Origin: Shinella fusca
GTDB lineage: Bacteria > Pseudomonadota > Alphaproteobacteria > Rhizobiales > Rhizobiaceae
Direction of reading: 5' to 3'
NCBI RefSeq assembly: GCF_014203155.1
Contig: NZ_JACHIK010000002.1
Coordinates: 62,001-126,000 of the forward strand
DNA: 64,000 nt
The notes below the pieces were generated by a model. It was not told the origin of the DNA, searched no databases, and saw only the letters and a program-made list of their open reading frames with translations. Positions within the stretch are counted from its first letter, which is position 1, and every line of letters starts with the position of its first letter. Below are positions 43,729-53,600 of this stretch, one piece after another. The position numbers were made by a program, and so were the translations under genes.

Positions 43729-45452
43729 AGAAAGTGCTGATCGCCAATCGCGGCGAGATCGCCGTGCGTATCCTGCGCGCCTGCCGGGATTACGGCCTGC
43801 AGTCGGTCGCCGTCTATGCCGACCCGGATGCGGACGCGCTCTTCGTGCGCCTTGCCGACGAGGCCTATGGGCTTGGCGGCGTGCGCCCGGCGGAAACCTA
43901 CCTCGATATCGAAAAGCTGATCGCCATTGCGAAAAGGGCGGGCGCGGACGCGGTGCATCCGGGCTACGGCTTCCTTTCCGAACGGGCGGAATTCGCCCGC
44001 GCCGTCATCAATGCCGGCCTCGTCTGGATCGGCCCGGACCCTCAGGTGATCGAGGCGCTGGGCGACAAGGTCGAGGCGCGGCGCATCGCGTCGAGCGTCG
44101 GCGCGCCGCTCGTCGCCGGCAGCGACGGGCCGGTTTCATCGGCGGCCGAGGTGATCGCCTTCGCCGAGCGGCACGGCCTGCCGGTCGCCATCAAGGCGGC
44201 GCACGGCGGCGGCGGACGGGGCCTCAAGGTGGCCTGGAAGCTGGAAGAGGCCGCCGATCTCTACGAATCCGCCGTGCGCGAGGCGACGGCCGCCTTCGGC
44301 CGCGGCGAATGCTTCCTCGAACGTTTCCTCGACCGGCCGCGCCATATCGAGGCGCAGGTGCTCGCGGACCGTCACGGCAACGTGCTGGTGCTGGGCACCC
44401 GCGACTGCTCGCTGCAACGGCGCAACCAGAAGCTCATCGAGGAGGCGCCCGCGCCCTTTCTTTCCGCCGATCAGCGCGAAAGCATCCATTCGGCGGCCAA
44501 AGCCATCTGCGCGGCGGCCGGCTATTGCGGCGTGGGCACGGTGGAATTCCTGCTCGGCGCGGACGGCACCATCTCCTTCCTCGAGGTGAACACCCGCCTT
44601 CAGGTCGAGCATCCCGTGACGGAGGAGACGACCGGTATCGACCTCGTCGTCGAGCAGTTCCGCATTGCCGAGGGCCTGCCGCTCCGCCTCGACGAAACGC
44701 CCGCGCCGCGCGGCCATTCCATCGAGTTCCGCATCAATGCGGAGGACCCCGGCCGCGGCTTCCTGCCGACACCCGGCAGCATCACTACCTTCGATCCGCC
44801 GTCCGGCCCCGGCATCCGCCTCGATAGCGGCGTTACCGCCGGCTCGACGGTGCCGGGCGTCTTCGATTCGCTGATGGCCAAGCTGATCGTCACCGGCGCG
44901 ACGCGCGAGGAGGCGCTCTGCCGCGCCCGCCGCGCGCTCGCCGAATTCCGCATCGAGGGCGTGGCGAGCGTCCTGCCCTTCCACCGCGCGGCCGTCGACA
45001 GCGCGGATTTCATCGGCCGGGACGGGTTCAGGGTCCATACCCGCTGGATCGAGACGGATTTCACCGAAATGCCGGACGCCATGGCCCGGCCGGAGCCGGT
45101 CGAGGACGCCGGGATGGTCCGCACCCATATCGAGATCGACGGCAGGCGGGTCTCGCTCGCCCTGCCGGCGCTCCTCCTCGCAGGGCTCGGCGCGGCCGGG
45201 GAGGGGAGGGCTCCCGCCCCCGCTTCCGGCATAGCGGCGCAGGACGCCATTCCCGCTCCTGTCTCCGGCACCTTGCAGGCCTTCCGCATTGCCGATGGTG
45301 CGACCGTTGCCGCGGGCGACCTCGTGGCGGTGATGGAGGCGATGAAGATGGAAACGCAGGTTCTTGCGCCGAAGGCTGGACGGCTTCGGTTCCGGGTGAA
45401 GGAAGGCGACTACGTTCAGGCCGGCGATGCGCTGATGGCATTCGAGGGCTGA
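43725..45452 (+). CDS. biotin carboxylase with fused biotin carrier (BCCP) domain
   Basis: 575 residues. The ATP-grasp biotin carboxylase covers about 1-450 ([53 protein letters not shown]), and the C-terminal biotinyl domain has EAMKMET with K541 as the biotinylated lysine. It overlaps pxpBC by ATGA and must be translationally coupled. No separate carboxyltransferase lies nearby, so the acceptor is presumably the PxpBC (allophanate-hydrolase/carboxyltransferase-like) partner; the reaction is unknown to me. Confidence 0.9.
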   Translation: MKKVLIANRGEIAVRILRACRDYGLQSVAVYADPDADALFVRLADEAYGLGGVRPAETYLDIEKLIAIAKRAGADAVHPGYGFLSERAEFARAVINAGLVWIGPDPQVIEALGDKVEARRIASSVGAPLVAGSDGPVSSAAEVIAFAERHGLPVAIKAAHGGGGRGLKVAWKLEEAADLYESAVREATAAFGRGECFLERFLDRPRHIEAQVLADRHGNVLVLGTRDCSLQRRNQKLIEEAPAPFLSADQRESIHSAAKAICAAAGYCGVGTVEFLLGADGTISFLEVNTRLQVEHPVTEETTGIDLVVEQFRIAEGLPLRLDETPAPRGHSIEFRINAEDPGRGFLPTPGSITTFDPPSGPGIRLDSGVTAGSTVPGVFDSLMAKLIVTGATREEALCRARRALAEFRIEGVASVLPFHRAAVDSADFIGRDGFRVHTRWIETDFTEMPDAMARPEPVEDAGMVRTHIEIDGRRVSLALPALLLAGLGAAGEGRAPAPASGIAAQDAIPAPVSGTLQAFRIADGATVAAGDLVAVMEAMKMETQVLAPKAGRLRFRVKEGDYVQAGDALMAFEG

Positions 45453-45495
45453 ACCGTCTACGATGCGGCAATCGCGGAAAGAGGGAGTGTCCGCA

Positions 45496-46383
45496 ATGCG
45501 CAATGTCACCGTGGCCGCCACGCAGATGGCCTGCATCTGGGACGAGAAGGCCAATATCGAACGGGCCGAACGGCTGGTGCGCGCGGCGAAGGCGAAGGGC
45601 GCGGATCTCGTGCTGATCCAGGAACTCTTCGCCGCGCCCTATTTCTGCCAGGACCAGATCCACGATTTCTTCGCGCTCGCCCAGCCTTTCGAGGGCAATA
45701 CGCTGATCGCGCATTTCGCGCGGCTTGCCGCCGAGCTCGGCGTGGTGCTGCCGGTGAGCTATTTCGAGCGCGCGGGGCAGGCCTATTTCAACAGCCTCGC
45801 GGTGATCGACGCGGACGGCAAGTTGCTCGGCAACTACCGCAAGAGCCATATACCGGACGGGCCCGGCTATACGGAGAAATTCTATTTCTCGCCGGGCGAT
45901 ACCGGCTTCAAGGTCTGGCAGACGCGGGCGGGCTGCATCGGCGTCGGCATCTGCTGGGACCAGTGGTTCCCGGAGGCCGCCCGCTCCATGGCCCTGCAGG
46001 GCGCGGAAATCCTGCTCTATCCGACGGCCATCGGCTCCGAGCCGCACGATCCGCAGCTCGATTCCTCCGGCCACTGGCAGCGCGTCATGCAGGGCCATGC
46101 AGCTGCGAACCTGATGCCGCTGGTCGCCTCGAACCGGATCGGCACGGAGGAGGGGCGGAACGGCACTGAGATCACCTTCTACGGCTCGTCCTTTATCGCC
46201 GATCCGACCGGCGCCAAGGTAGCCGAAGCCGATCGGGTAACGCAGAGCGTGCTGACGGCGACCTTCGACCTCGACGCGATCGCCCACCAGCGCCGTTCCT
46301 GGGGCCTTTTCCGCGACCGCCGGCCGGAACTCTACGGCCGGCTTGCCACGCTCGACGGGCACACGGAGGCCGCGGCCCGCTGA
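45496..46383 (+). CDS. aguB: N-carbamoylputrescine amidase (nitrilase superfamily)
   Basis: Carbon-nitrogen hydrolase of 295 residues that would cleave N-carbamoylputrescine to putrescine, CO2 and ammonia. The catalytic triad is E43 (LIQELF), K116 (NYRKSHIPDG) and C153 (GICWDQWFPE). SHIPDGPGYTEKFYFSPGDTGF is typical of AguB. The start is ATG 45496 after GAGGGAG; an in-frame ATG at 45463 has a poorer ribosome site. Its natural partner agmatine deiminase (aguA) is not in the window, whereas agmatinase is, so the replicon may hold parts of two agmatine routes. Confidence 0.9.
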   Translation: MRNVTVAATQMACIWDEKANIERAERLVRAAKAKGADLVLIQELFAAPYFCQDQIHDFFALAQPFEGNTLIAHFARLAAELGVVLPVSYFERAGQAYFNSLAVIDADGKLLGNYRKSHIPDGPGYTEKFYFSPGDTGFKVWQTRAGCIGVGICWDQWFPEAARSMALQGAEILLYPTAIGSEPHDPQLDSSGHWQRVMQGHAAANLMPLVASNRIGTEEGRNGTEITFYGSSFIADPTGAKVAEADRVTQSVLTATFDLDAIAHQRRSWGLFRDRRPELYGRLATLDGHTEAAAR

Positions 46384-46386
46384 GTG

Positions 46387-47172
46387 CTACATGGCGTGGC
46401 CACCGATGAAGCCGAGCGCTCCGGCCGCCATCCATACCGCCATGGCGACCATCATCAGGTTCTCCGTCAACGAGACGAAGCCGAGCGGTACGTTGCTGGA
46501 GCCGCCGACACAGGCGCATTTCAGTTCGCGCCGGTCGATATAGACCGCCTTGAACACCGAGACCGCGCCGATGGTGCCGATGAAGAGGGCGATGGGCACC
46601 GACAGCCAGGTGAGCGCACCTGCCGCCATCAAGATGCCGGCAAGGCCTTCCGCATAGGGGTAGATGTAGCCATAGGGTACCCAGCGCTTTGCCAGGAGGT
46701 CGTAGTTGAGGAACATGGTCGAGAAGGTCTCGACGTTCTGGAGCTTCTGCATGGCGAGCGCCACCATGGAGAAGGCGATGAACCATTCGGCCGCGCGAAG
46801 GGTAAACGGCGAGCCGCTTGAGGCGAAGCTCGCGGCCATTGCGGTGAGCGCCGTCAGCGCGAAGAGCACGACGACCGGGCGGTAGCTCGTCGCCTTCGGG
46901 TCGGCGACGGGCTTGCCGAGAAAGCGGCGCAGATCGTCGTAGCCGCCGATGCGGGCCCCGTCGATGAAGACCTGCGGCGTGGTTTCGACCTCATGCTCGG
47001 CCTTGAAGGCATCGGTTTGCGCGCGGCTCTTCAGGTGCCGGTCGTCGACCGCATAGCCGGAGCGGCGCAGGAGGTCCTTCGCCTTCAGCCCGTAAGGGCA
47101 GGTGTGGCTCGGCATCACCATGCGGTAGAGGGTGGCCTTGCGGCCGGTGGAAGTCCGGGTCCTGTCCAACAT
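46387..47172 (-). CDS. glutaredoxin-MauE/DoxX-like membrane fusion protein
   Basis: 261 residues. The N-terminal glutaredoxin-like domain (about 8-80) has RMVMPSHTCPYGLKAKDLL with a single-Cys CPYG motif and the cis-Pro TTPQVFIDG. The C-terminal part (about 95-258) has four or five membrane helices of the MauE/DoxX type, with CACVGG near the end. A membrane-bound thiol-transfer protein is implied. The start is ATG 47172 after CAGGAGACG; the upstream ATG at 47241 lies beyond the promoter. It is controlled by the MerR-type operator at 47208-47238. Confidence 0.82.
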   Translation of the reverse strand: MLDRTRTSTGRKATLYRMVMPSHTCPYGLKAKDLLRRSGYAVDDRHLKSRAQTDAFKAEHEVETTPQVFIDGARIGGYDDLRRFLGKPVADPKATSYRPVVVLFALTALTAMAASFASSGSPFTLRAAEWFIAFSMVALAMQKLQNVETFSTMFLNYDLLAKRWVPYGYIYPYAEGLAGILMAAGALTWLSVPIALFIGTIGAVSVFKAVYIDRRELKCACVGGSSNVPLGFVSLTENLMMVAMAVWMAAGALGFIGGHAM

Positions 47173-47207
47173 CTCACGTCTCCTGTCTTGTGAAATCGTT
47201 GGCAAGA

Positions 47208-47238
47208 CCATAAGTTCCGTACCATGGTACGGAGTCAA
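47208..47238 (-). promoter_or_regulatory. MerR-type promoter/operator of the glutaredoxin-MauE gene
   Basis: On the minus strand, -35 TTGACT (47233-47238), a 19-bp spacer and -10 TTATGG (47208-47213). The spacer holds most of a perfect 18-bp palindrome, TCCGTACCATGGTACGGA (47216-47233). The 19-bp spacer and central dyad are the MerR-family signature. Confidence 0.8.
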
Positions 47239-47628
47239 CACCTCGAAGACCTGACGATCGGAAAATTCGCCGCGGCCGCGGATGTCGGCGTCGAGACGGT
47301 GCGTTTCTACCAGCGCCGGGGCCTGCTTTCGACGCCGCGGCGCATCGACGGCATCCGCCGCTACGGCTCCGCAGACGTCGCGCGCCTGCGCTTCATCCGC
47401 CAGGCGCAGGCGGCGGGCTTCACGCTGGAGGAGATCCGGCGCCTGCTCGATCTCGATTCCGGCGAGGACCGGGCGACGGTGCGGGAGATGGCGGCAAAGC
47501 GCCTTGCCGAGCTCGACGCGCGCATGGAGGCCCTGCAGCAGGCAAGGACCTCGCTGCAGACGCTCGTCTCGGAATGCGCGGTGGGCAGGACGGGGCCGTG
47601 CCCTATCCTGAAGTCCTTCGAGGCCTGA
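47224..47628 (+). CDS. MerR-family regulator with CueR-like two-cysteine metal loop
   Basis: 134 residues. The HTH is TIGKFAAAADVGVETVRFYQRRGLL, with RRYGSADVARLRFIRQAQAAGF after it, the MerR/ZntR-like layout. The C-terminal loop is EC-AVGRTGP-CPILKSF, two cysteines eight residues apart as in CueR; the Cys82 equivalent of mercury MerR is absent. The only plausible start, ATG 47224, lies in the middle of the operator palindrome, so its mRNA would have little or no leader. It probably senses a metal or thiol stress and activates the divergent glutaredoxin-MauE gene. Confidence 0.85.
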   Translation: MVRSQHLEDLTIGKFAAAADVGVETVRFYQRRGLLSTPRRIDGIRRYGSADVARLRFIRQAQAAGFTLEEIRRLLDLDSGEDRATVREMAAKRLAELDARMEALQQARTSLQTLVSECAVGRTGPCPILKSFEA

Positions 47629-47648
47629 GCCGGCGGATACCGGCTCAG
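47625..47648. terminator. bidirectional terminator between the MerR and repeat-protein genes
   Basis: CTGAGCCGG (47625-47633) and CCGGCTCAG (47640-47648) form a perfect 9-bp stem with a CGGATA loop, followed by ATTT on the plus strand. Both stop codons (47626-47628 plus, 47645-47647 minus) are inside the stem, so one structure serves both genes. Confidence 0.7.
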
Positions 47649-50600
47649 ATTTCCAGATAGGACGAGATGATCGCCGCGACGTCGGATTGCGGGTCGCTTT
47701 CCGTCTGGACCTCGTCCGCCGCGGGCGCGGCGATGTCGCCGGTGCTCGACACGCTGAAGGCCGAGACGCCGGAGGCCTGCGGCAGGGCGGCGATCTGCGA
47801 GGAGGTCATCGAGGCGAGCTGGCCCGGGGTGAAGGCGCCCGCCTGCTCGACCGTGAGGCCGGCGAGGGCCGCCGTATGCAGGCCCGATATCGCCTCCGAC
47901 CCCAGCGCCAGGATCTGGTCGACGGAAAGGGCGTTGAGGTCGTCGGAGCCGAGCGCGGCCGCCTGCGTGGCGGTCAGCGCGCCGACCTGCTCGACCGAGA
48001 GGGCGCTGACCTGGCTGGAACTCAGGGCGCCCATCTGGCCATAGGTGAGGGCGGCGATCTGGCTGGTCGAAAGGGCGGCGATGCTCTCCGTCGACAGCGA
48101 TCCCATGACGGCCGTCGGCAGGCCCCGGATCGCCCCGATGCCGAATGCCGCCAGTTCTTCCGTCGAGATGGTCTGCATCTGTGCCGTCGTCAGGCCGGCA
48201 ACGCCCGGCTGGGTGAGCGCCCCGATCTGGGCCAGCGAAAGCGCTTCCACCTGGTCGGTGCTGAGGGCGGCGACCTGCGCGCTGCTGAGGCCGGCGATCT
48301 GCCCGGTGCCGAGCGCGGCGATCTCGGCTTCCGAGAGCGTCGCGAGATAGGCGGGCGGGAGGCCCTTGATCGCCGCGCCGCCGATGGCGGCGAGCTTGGC
48401 GGGCGTCAGGGTATCGAGCGCCTGGCTGGAAAGTCCGCCGAGCGCGGCGGCGCTAAGCGCCGCGATCTGGCTCGTCGAGAGTGCATCGGCCTGTGCGAGG
48501 GTGAGGCCGGACGCCTGCAGGCCGGTAAGGCCGGCAAGGCCGCCCGGGCTGAGGGCCGCGATCTGCTTTGCCGTCAGGGCCGCGATATCCGCCACGCCGA
48601 GCGCGGCCACCTGACGGGAGGTGAGAGCCGCGACCTGGCTCGTCGAGAGCGCAGCGACCTGCGCGGTGGAAAGAGCCGCGATCTGGCCCGTCGTCATGCC
48701 GCCGACGCCGGCGGGGCTGAGCGCCTCGATCTGCTCCGGCGTGAAGCCGGAAAGGATCGCCGACGACAGGCCCGCCATGGCCGAGGAGCTGATCGCCGCG
48801 ATCTCGGCGGTCGTGAAGAGCGCGATGTCGTCGGCATCGAGCGCACTGACCTGCTGGGAGGTGAGCGCGCCGATCTGCGTTGCCGTCAGCGCCTCGATCT
48901 GATCGGCGCTGAGCGCGGCGATCTGGCTGGTGGAGAGGCCGGAAATGCCGCCCGTGCCGAGCGCGGCGATCTGGCCCGTGGAGAGGCCGGCGAGCGTGGC
49001 GGTCGAAAGGCCGACGATGGATCGCGAGCCGATCGCCGCCATGTCGGCGGTGGAGAACAGGGCGATCTCGGCGGAGCTGAAGGCTGCGAGCTGCTGCGAG
49101 GTGAGCGCGCCGACCTGCGCTGCCGTCAGCGCCTCGGCCTGCTCGCTGGAAAGGGCGGCGATCTGGCCGGTGGAAAGGGCGGCGATGCCGTCGGTGCCGA
49201 TCGCTGCGATCTGTGCGGTGGAAAGGGCGGCAAGGTCGTTCGCGTCGAGCGCGCCGATCTGAACGGAGCCGAGCGCCGCCATCTGGCTGCTCGTCAGGGC
49301 TTCGAGCTGGCCGCTGCCAAGAGCGTCGATCTGCGCGCTGGTGAGGCCCGCGACGGCAAGCGCGGCGACCTGCGCGTGGCTGAGGCTTGCCACGGCCGCC
49401 GTCGTGAGGCCGCCGACCGCCCGCGAATCGATGGCGGCGATGTCGGCGGGCGAGAAGGCCTGAAGGCTTCCGGTGCCGAGGGCGGCGACCTGCGCCGAGG
49501 TCAGCGCGGCGACCTGCGTGGTGGTCAGCGCCTCGGCCTGCGCGGTGGAAAGGGCCGCGATCTGATCCGTCGTCAGGCCGACGATGCCCGCCGACCCGAG
49601 GGCCGCGATCTTCGTCGACGAAAGCGCGGCGATGCCGTCCGTGCCGAGCGCGGCCACCTGTTTTGAGCCGAGAGCCGCTATCTGCGCCGTCGTCAGGCCC
49701 GCGATCTGCGCGCTGGAGAGCACGTCGATCTGGGCGCTCGTCATGCCGGCAAGGCCGGTCGGTCCGAGGGAGGCGATCTGCTCCGTCGTCAACGAGGCGA
49801 GCACGTCGGTCGAAAGGCCCGACATGGCGCCCGAGCTGATCGCCGCCATGTCGGCCGTGGAGAAGGTGTCGATGTCGTCCTTGCCGAGGGCTGCGATCTG
49901 CCGCGAATTGAGCGCGGCGACCTGCGTGGGGGTCAGCGCTTCGGCCTGTGCGGTGGAAAGGGCTGCGATCTGGTCGGTCGAAAGGCCGGCGATGGCCGCG
50001 TTGGAGAGCGCGGCGACCTGGGACGGCGTCAGGGATGCGATGTATTCGGTGCCGAGATTGGCGATCTGGCGCGCGCCGAGCGCGGCCACCTGCGTGGGCG
50101 TCAGCGAATCGAGCTGCTCGCTGGTGAGCGCGACGATCTGCCGGGAGGTGAGGCCGGTGATGGCGCCCGTGCTGAGGGCGGCGATCTGCGCGGTCGAAAG
50201 GGAGGCGATGGCTTCGCTCGAAAGCCCCGCGATGGCATCCGAGCCGATGGCGGCGATATCGCGGGTCGAGAAGGTGGCGATCTCCTCGATGGAGAAGGCG
50301 GCAAGCTGCGTGGAGCTGAGCGCGCGGGTCTGGTCGGAGGTCAGCGCCTCGGCCTGCGCGGTGGAAAGGGCGGCGATCTGGCCGGTGGTGAGGCCGGGGA
50401 TGCCCGCGGTGCTGATGGCGGCGATCTGTGCCGTCGAGAGCGCGGCTATGGTGTCCGTCGAAAGGCCGGCGATCGCGCCCGCGCCGATGGCGGCGATCTC
50501 CTGGGTGGAGAAGGTCGCGACATCGTCGGCGCCGAGGGCGGCGAGCTGCGTGGAACTGAAGGCGGCGATCTGCGTGCGGTTGAGGGCCTGGGCCTGCGTG

Positions 50601-53600
50601 GTGGTAAGCGCCACGAGCTGTTGCGTGGTCATCGCGGCGATGGCGGACGCGCTGATGGCGGCGATCTGCGCGGTCGAGAGCGAGGCGATCGTCGCCGGCG
50701 AGAGGCCGGCAATCGCATCCGCGCTGATCATCGAGATATCCTTCGTGGAGAAGGCGGCGATGTCGTCGGTGCCGAGCTCGGCGATCTGCCTGGACGTGAG
50801 CGAGCCGACCTGGACGGCCGTCAGCGCCTCGGCCTGCGCGGTGCTCATCGCCGCGATCTGCTGCGAGGTGAAGCCGGTGATGCTGCCCGCGTTGAAGGCG
50901 GCGATCTGCATCGTCGTCAGCATGCCGATCTGGTCGGTGCCGAAGGCGGGAACCTGCGAGGAGGTGAGGGCGGCGATCTGGTTGCTGCGGAGCGCCCTGA
51001 TCTGGCTGCTGTCGAGGGTGGCGATCTGGCCGGAGGTGAGGCCGGCGATGCCGGCGGCGCTGAGCGCGGCCATCTGCGTCGTGGAGAGCGCCGCGATGTC
51101 GCCGGTGGTGAGCGCTGCGATCTGGCCGGAGGTGAGGGCGGCGATCTGTCCGGTCGTCAGTGCCGCGACCTGGTCGGTCTGCAGGGCGGCGATCTGGCCG
51201 GTGGAGAGCCCGGCGATGGCCGACGCGCGCAGCGCCGCGAGCTGGGCCGAGCTGAGCACGGTGACGTCATGCTCGAGTGCGGCGGCCTGCGCGGCCGTCA
51301 GGGCCGCGATCTGCGCGGTGGAGAGCTCGCCGACCTGCGTGGAGCTCAGCGCCTCGATCTGGCCTGTCGTGAGGCCTGAGAAGGCGCTGGTGGTGAGCGC
51401 GCCGATCTGTTCGGAGGTGAGCGATGTGAAGACGTCGGGATCGAGACCCGTGACGGCGCGATTGCTGAGGGCCGCGATCTGCGCGTTGGAAAGCGCCTGC
51501 ATGTCCTGGGTGGTGAGGACCGCGGTCTGCACGGAGGTGAGGCCGCTGATCTGGCTCGTCGAGAATGCGGCAAGCTGGCTCGTCGACAGCGCCTCGATCT
51601 GCTCGGCCGTCATCCCGGCGAGCGTGTTGCGGTTGACGGCGGCGATCTGTGCGGTGGAAAGGCCGGCGAGGGCGGCCGGATCCAGCCCCGCGATGGCCTT
51701 GTTGGAGATCGCCGCGACGGCCGTGGTGGAAAGGACCGCAAGATCGGCCGAGGTGAGGGCGGAAAGCTGCGTCGCGGTGAGGGCCTTGACCTGCGCGGTG
51801 GAAAGCGAGGCGACCTGGGTCGTGGTGAGGGCGCCGATCTGGTCGGCCGTCAGCCCGCCGATCAGGTTGGCGCCGATGGCGGTGATCTGCGCGGTGGTGA
51901 GCGAGGCGACGAAAGCGGTGTCGAGCCCGGCAAGCTGCGTCAGCGTCAGGTTGCCGATCTGCGCCGTGGTGAAGGCCGCGATCTGGCTTGCCGAAAGCCC
52001 GGCAAGGCTTTCCCTGTCGAGGCCCGGGATGGATTTCGAGTTGATCGCGGCGATGTCGTCGGTGGAGAAGGTGGCGATGCCGTCGGGACCGAGCGCCATG
52101 ATCTGGCTGGAGCTCATGCCGCGGATCTGGTCCGGGTTGAAGGCCTCGATCTGCGCGGGGGTCAGGGCGTCGAGCTGGACCGTGGTGAGGCCCGCGATGG
52201 CGTTCGAACCGAGAAGCGAGATCTGTTCCGTGGTAAGGGCCGCGATGGCGTATGTCGGCAGGCCCGACATGCCCTTGCTCGAAAGGGCGGCGATCTGCTG
52301 CGCGGAGAGCGCGGCGAGCGCCGCCGTGTTGAGGCCGGCGACCTGCGCGGCGCTGAGGGCCCCGACCTGCGCGGTGGAAAGATTGCCGATCAGGTTGGAG
52401 CCGATGGTATACATCTGGATCGGCGTGAAGCCCGCAAGGCCGGCAAGGCTGAAGGCGGCGAGCTGATTGCCGGTAAGGCCCGCGATGGCCTCGGTGCGGA
52501 TGCCCGAAATGGCCCGGCTCGACAGCGCGGCGATATCGGCGCTGGAGAAGGTCGTGAACGCTTCCGGCGCCATGGCGGCGATCTGCGCGGCATTCAGATA
52601 TCGAACCTGCGCCGGCGTGAAGGCCTCGACCTGGTCGATGCCGAGGGCGGCGATGTGCGCGGACTTGAGGGCGGTGATCTGGCCGGATGTCAGCGCGGCG
52701 ATCTGCCCGGTGCTGAGGGCGGTGATCACGTCGGTGCCGAGGGCGGCGATGGCACTGTTCTGGATGGCCGCGATATCGGTGCTGGAAAAGCCCTCGAAGG
52801 AGGCCGGGCTGAGGGCACCGATCTGCCCCGCCGTCATCGCCCTGATCTGGCTCGGGCCGAGCGCGGCCGCCTGCTCGACGTCGAACTGGCTGACCTGTGC
52901 GGTCGAAAGGCCGCTGATGGACTTCACGTTCAGCGCGGCGACCTGCGCAGTCGTAAGGTTGGCGATGGCGCCGGTGCCGAGGCCGGACAGCGCATTTGCC
53001 GAGAAGGCGGCGATGTCGGCCGGCGAGAAGGCCGCGATGGTCTCGGAATTGATGGCGCTGGTCTGCGCAGCGGTGAAGGACTTGACCTGCGTGGGCGAGA
53101 AGGCATCGAGCTGCGAAAGGTCCAGCGCACCGATCTGCGCCGCGGTCAGGCCCCGCACCGCGTTGGCGTTGATCATGGCGATCTGGCCGACGGAGAAGGA
53201 GGACAGGTTCTCCGGGCTGAAGGCCGCGATCTGCCGCGCGTCGAACGCGTTCACCTGGGTCGGCGTCATCGCCTGGACCTGCTCGGGCGTCAGCACGGCG
53301 ATCTGCGCGGGGGTGAGCCCCCGCACGGCCTTGGGCGCGATGGCGGCGATGCTTGCGTTCGAGAGCCCCTTGATGGCCTCGATGCTGAGGGCGCTGATCT
53401 GCGCCGCGCTCATCGAGCCGATCTGCGCGGGCGTCAGGGAATCGACCTGTTCGGGCGAAAGGGCTGCGACCTGCGCGGCGGTGAGGCCTTCGACCGTCTT
53501 CAGCGACAGGGCGGCGATCTGGTCTTCGGACAGCGAGCCGATCATGTCGGCCTTGAGGCCGGAGACGGCCCGCGAGGAGATCGCGGCGATATCCGCAAGC

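Noticed and set aside
47224-47628. Mercury-type MerR assignment
   Set aside because: The first mercury-binding Cys (Cys82 equivalent) is absent and no merT/P/A genes adjoin; the two-Cys loop is more like CueR.
49584-52466. Plus-strand open frame of 960 codons, and other long antisense frames in the repeat array
   Set aside because: They are shadows caused by the 24-bp GC-rich periodicity; they lack ribosome sites and known domains.
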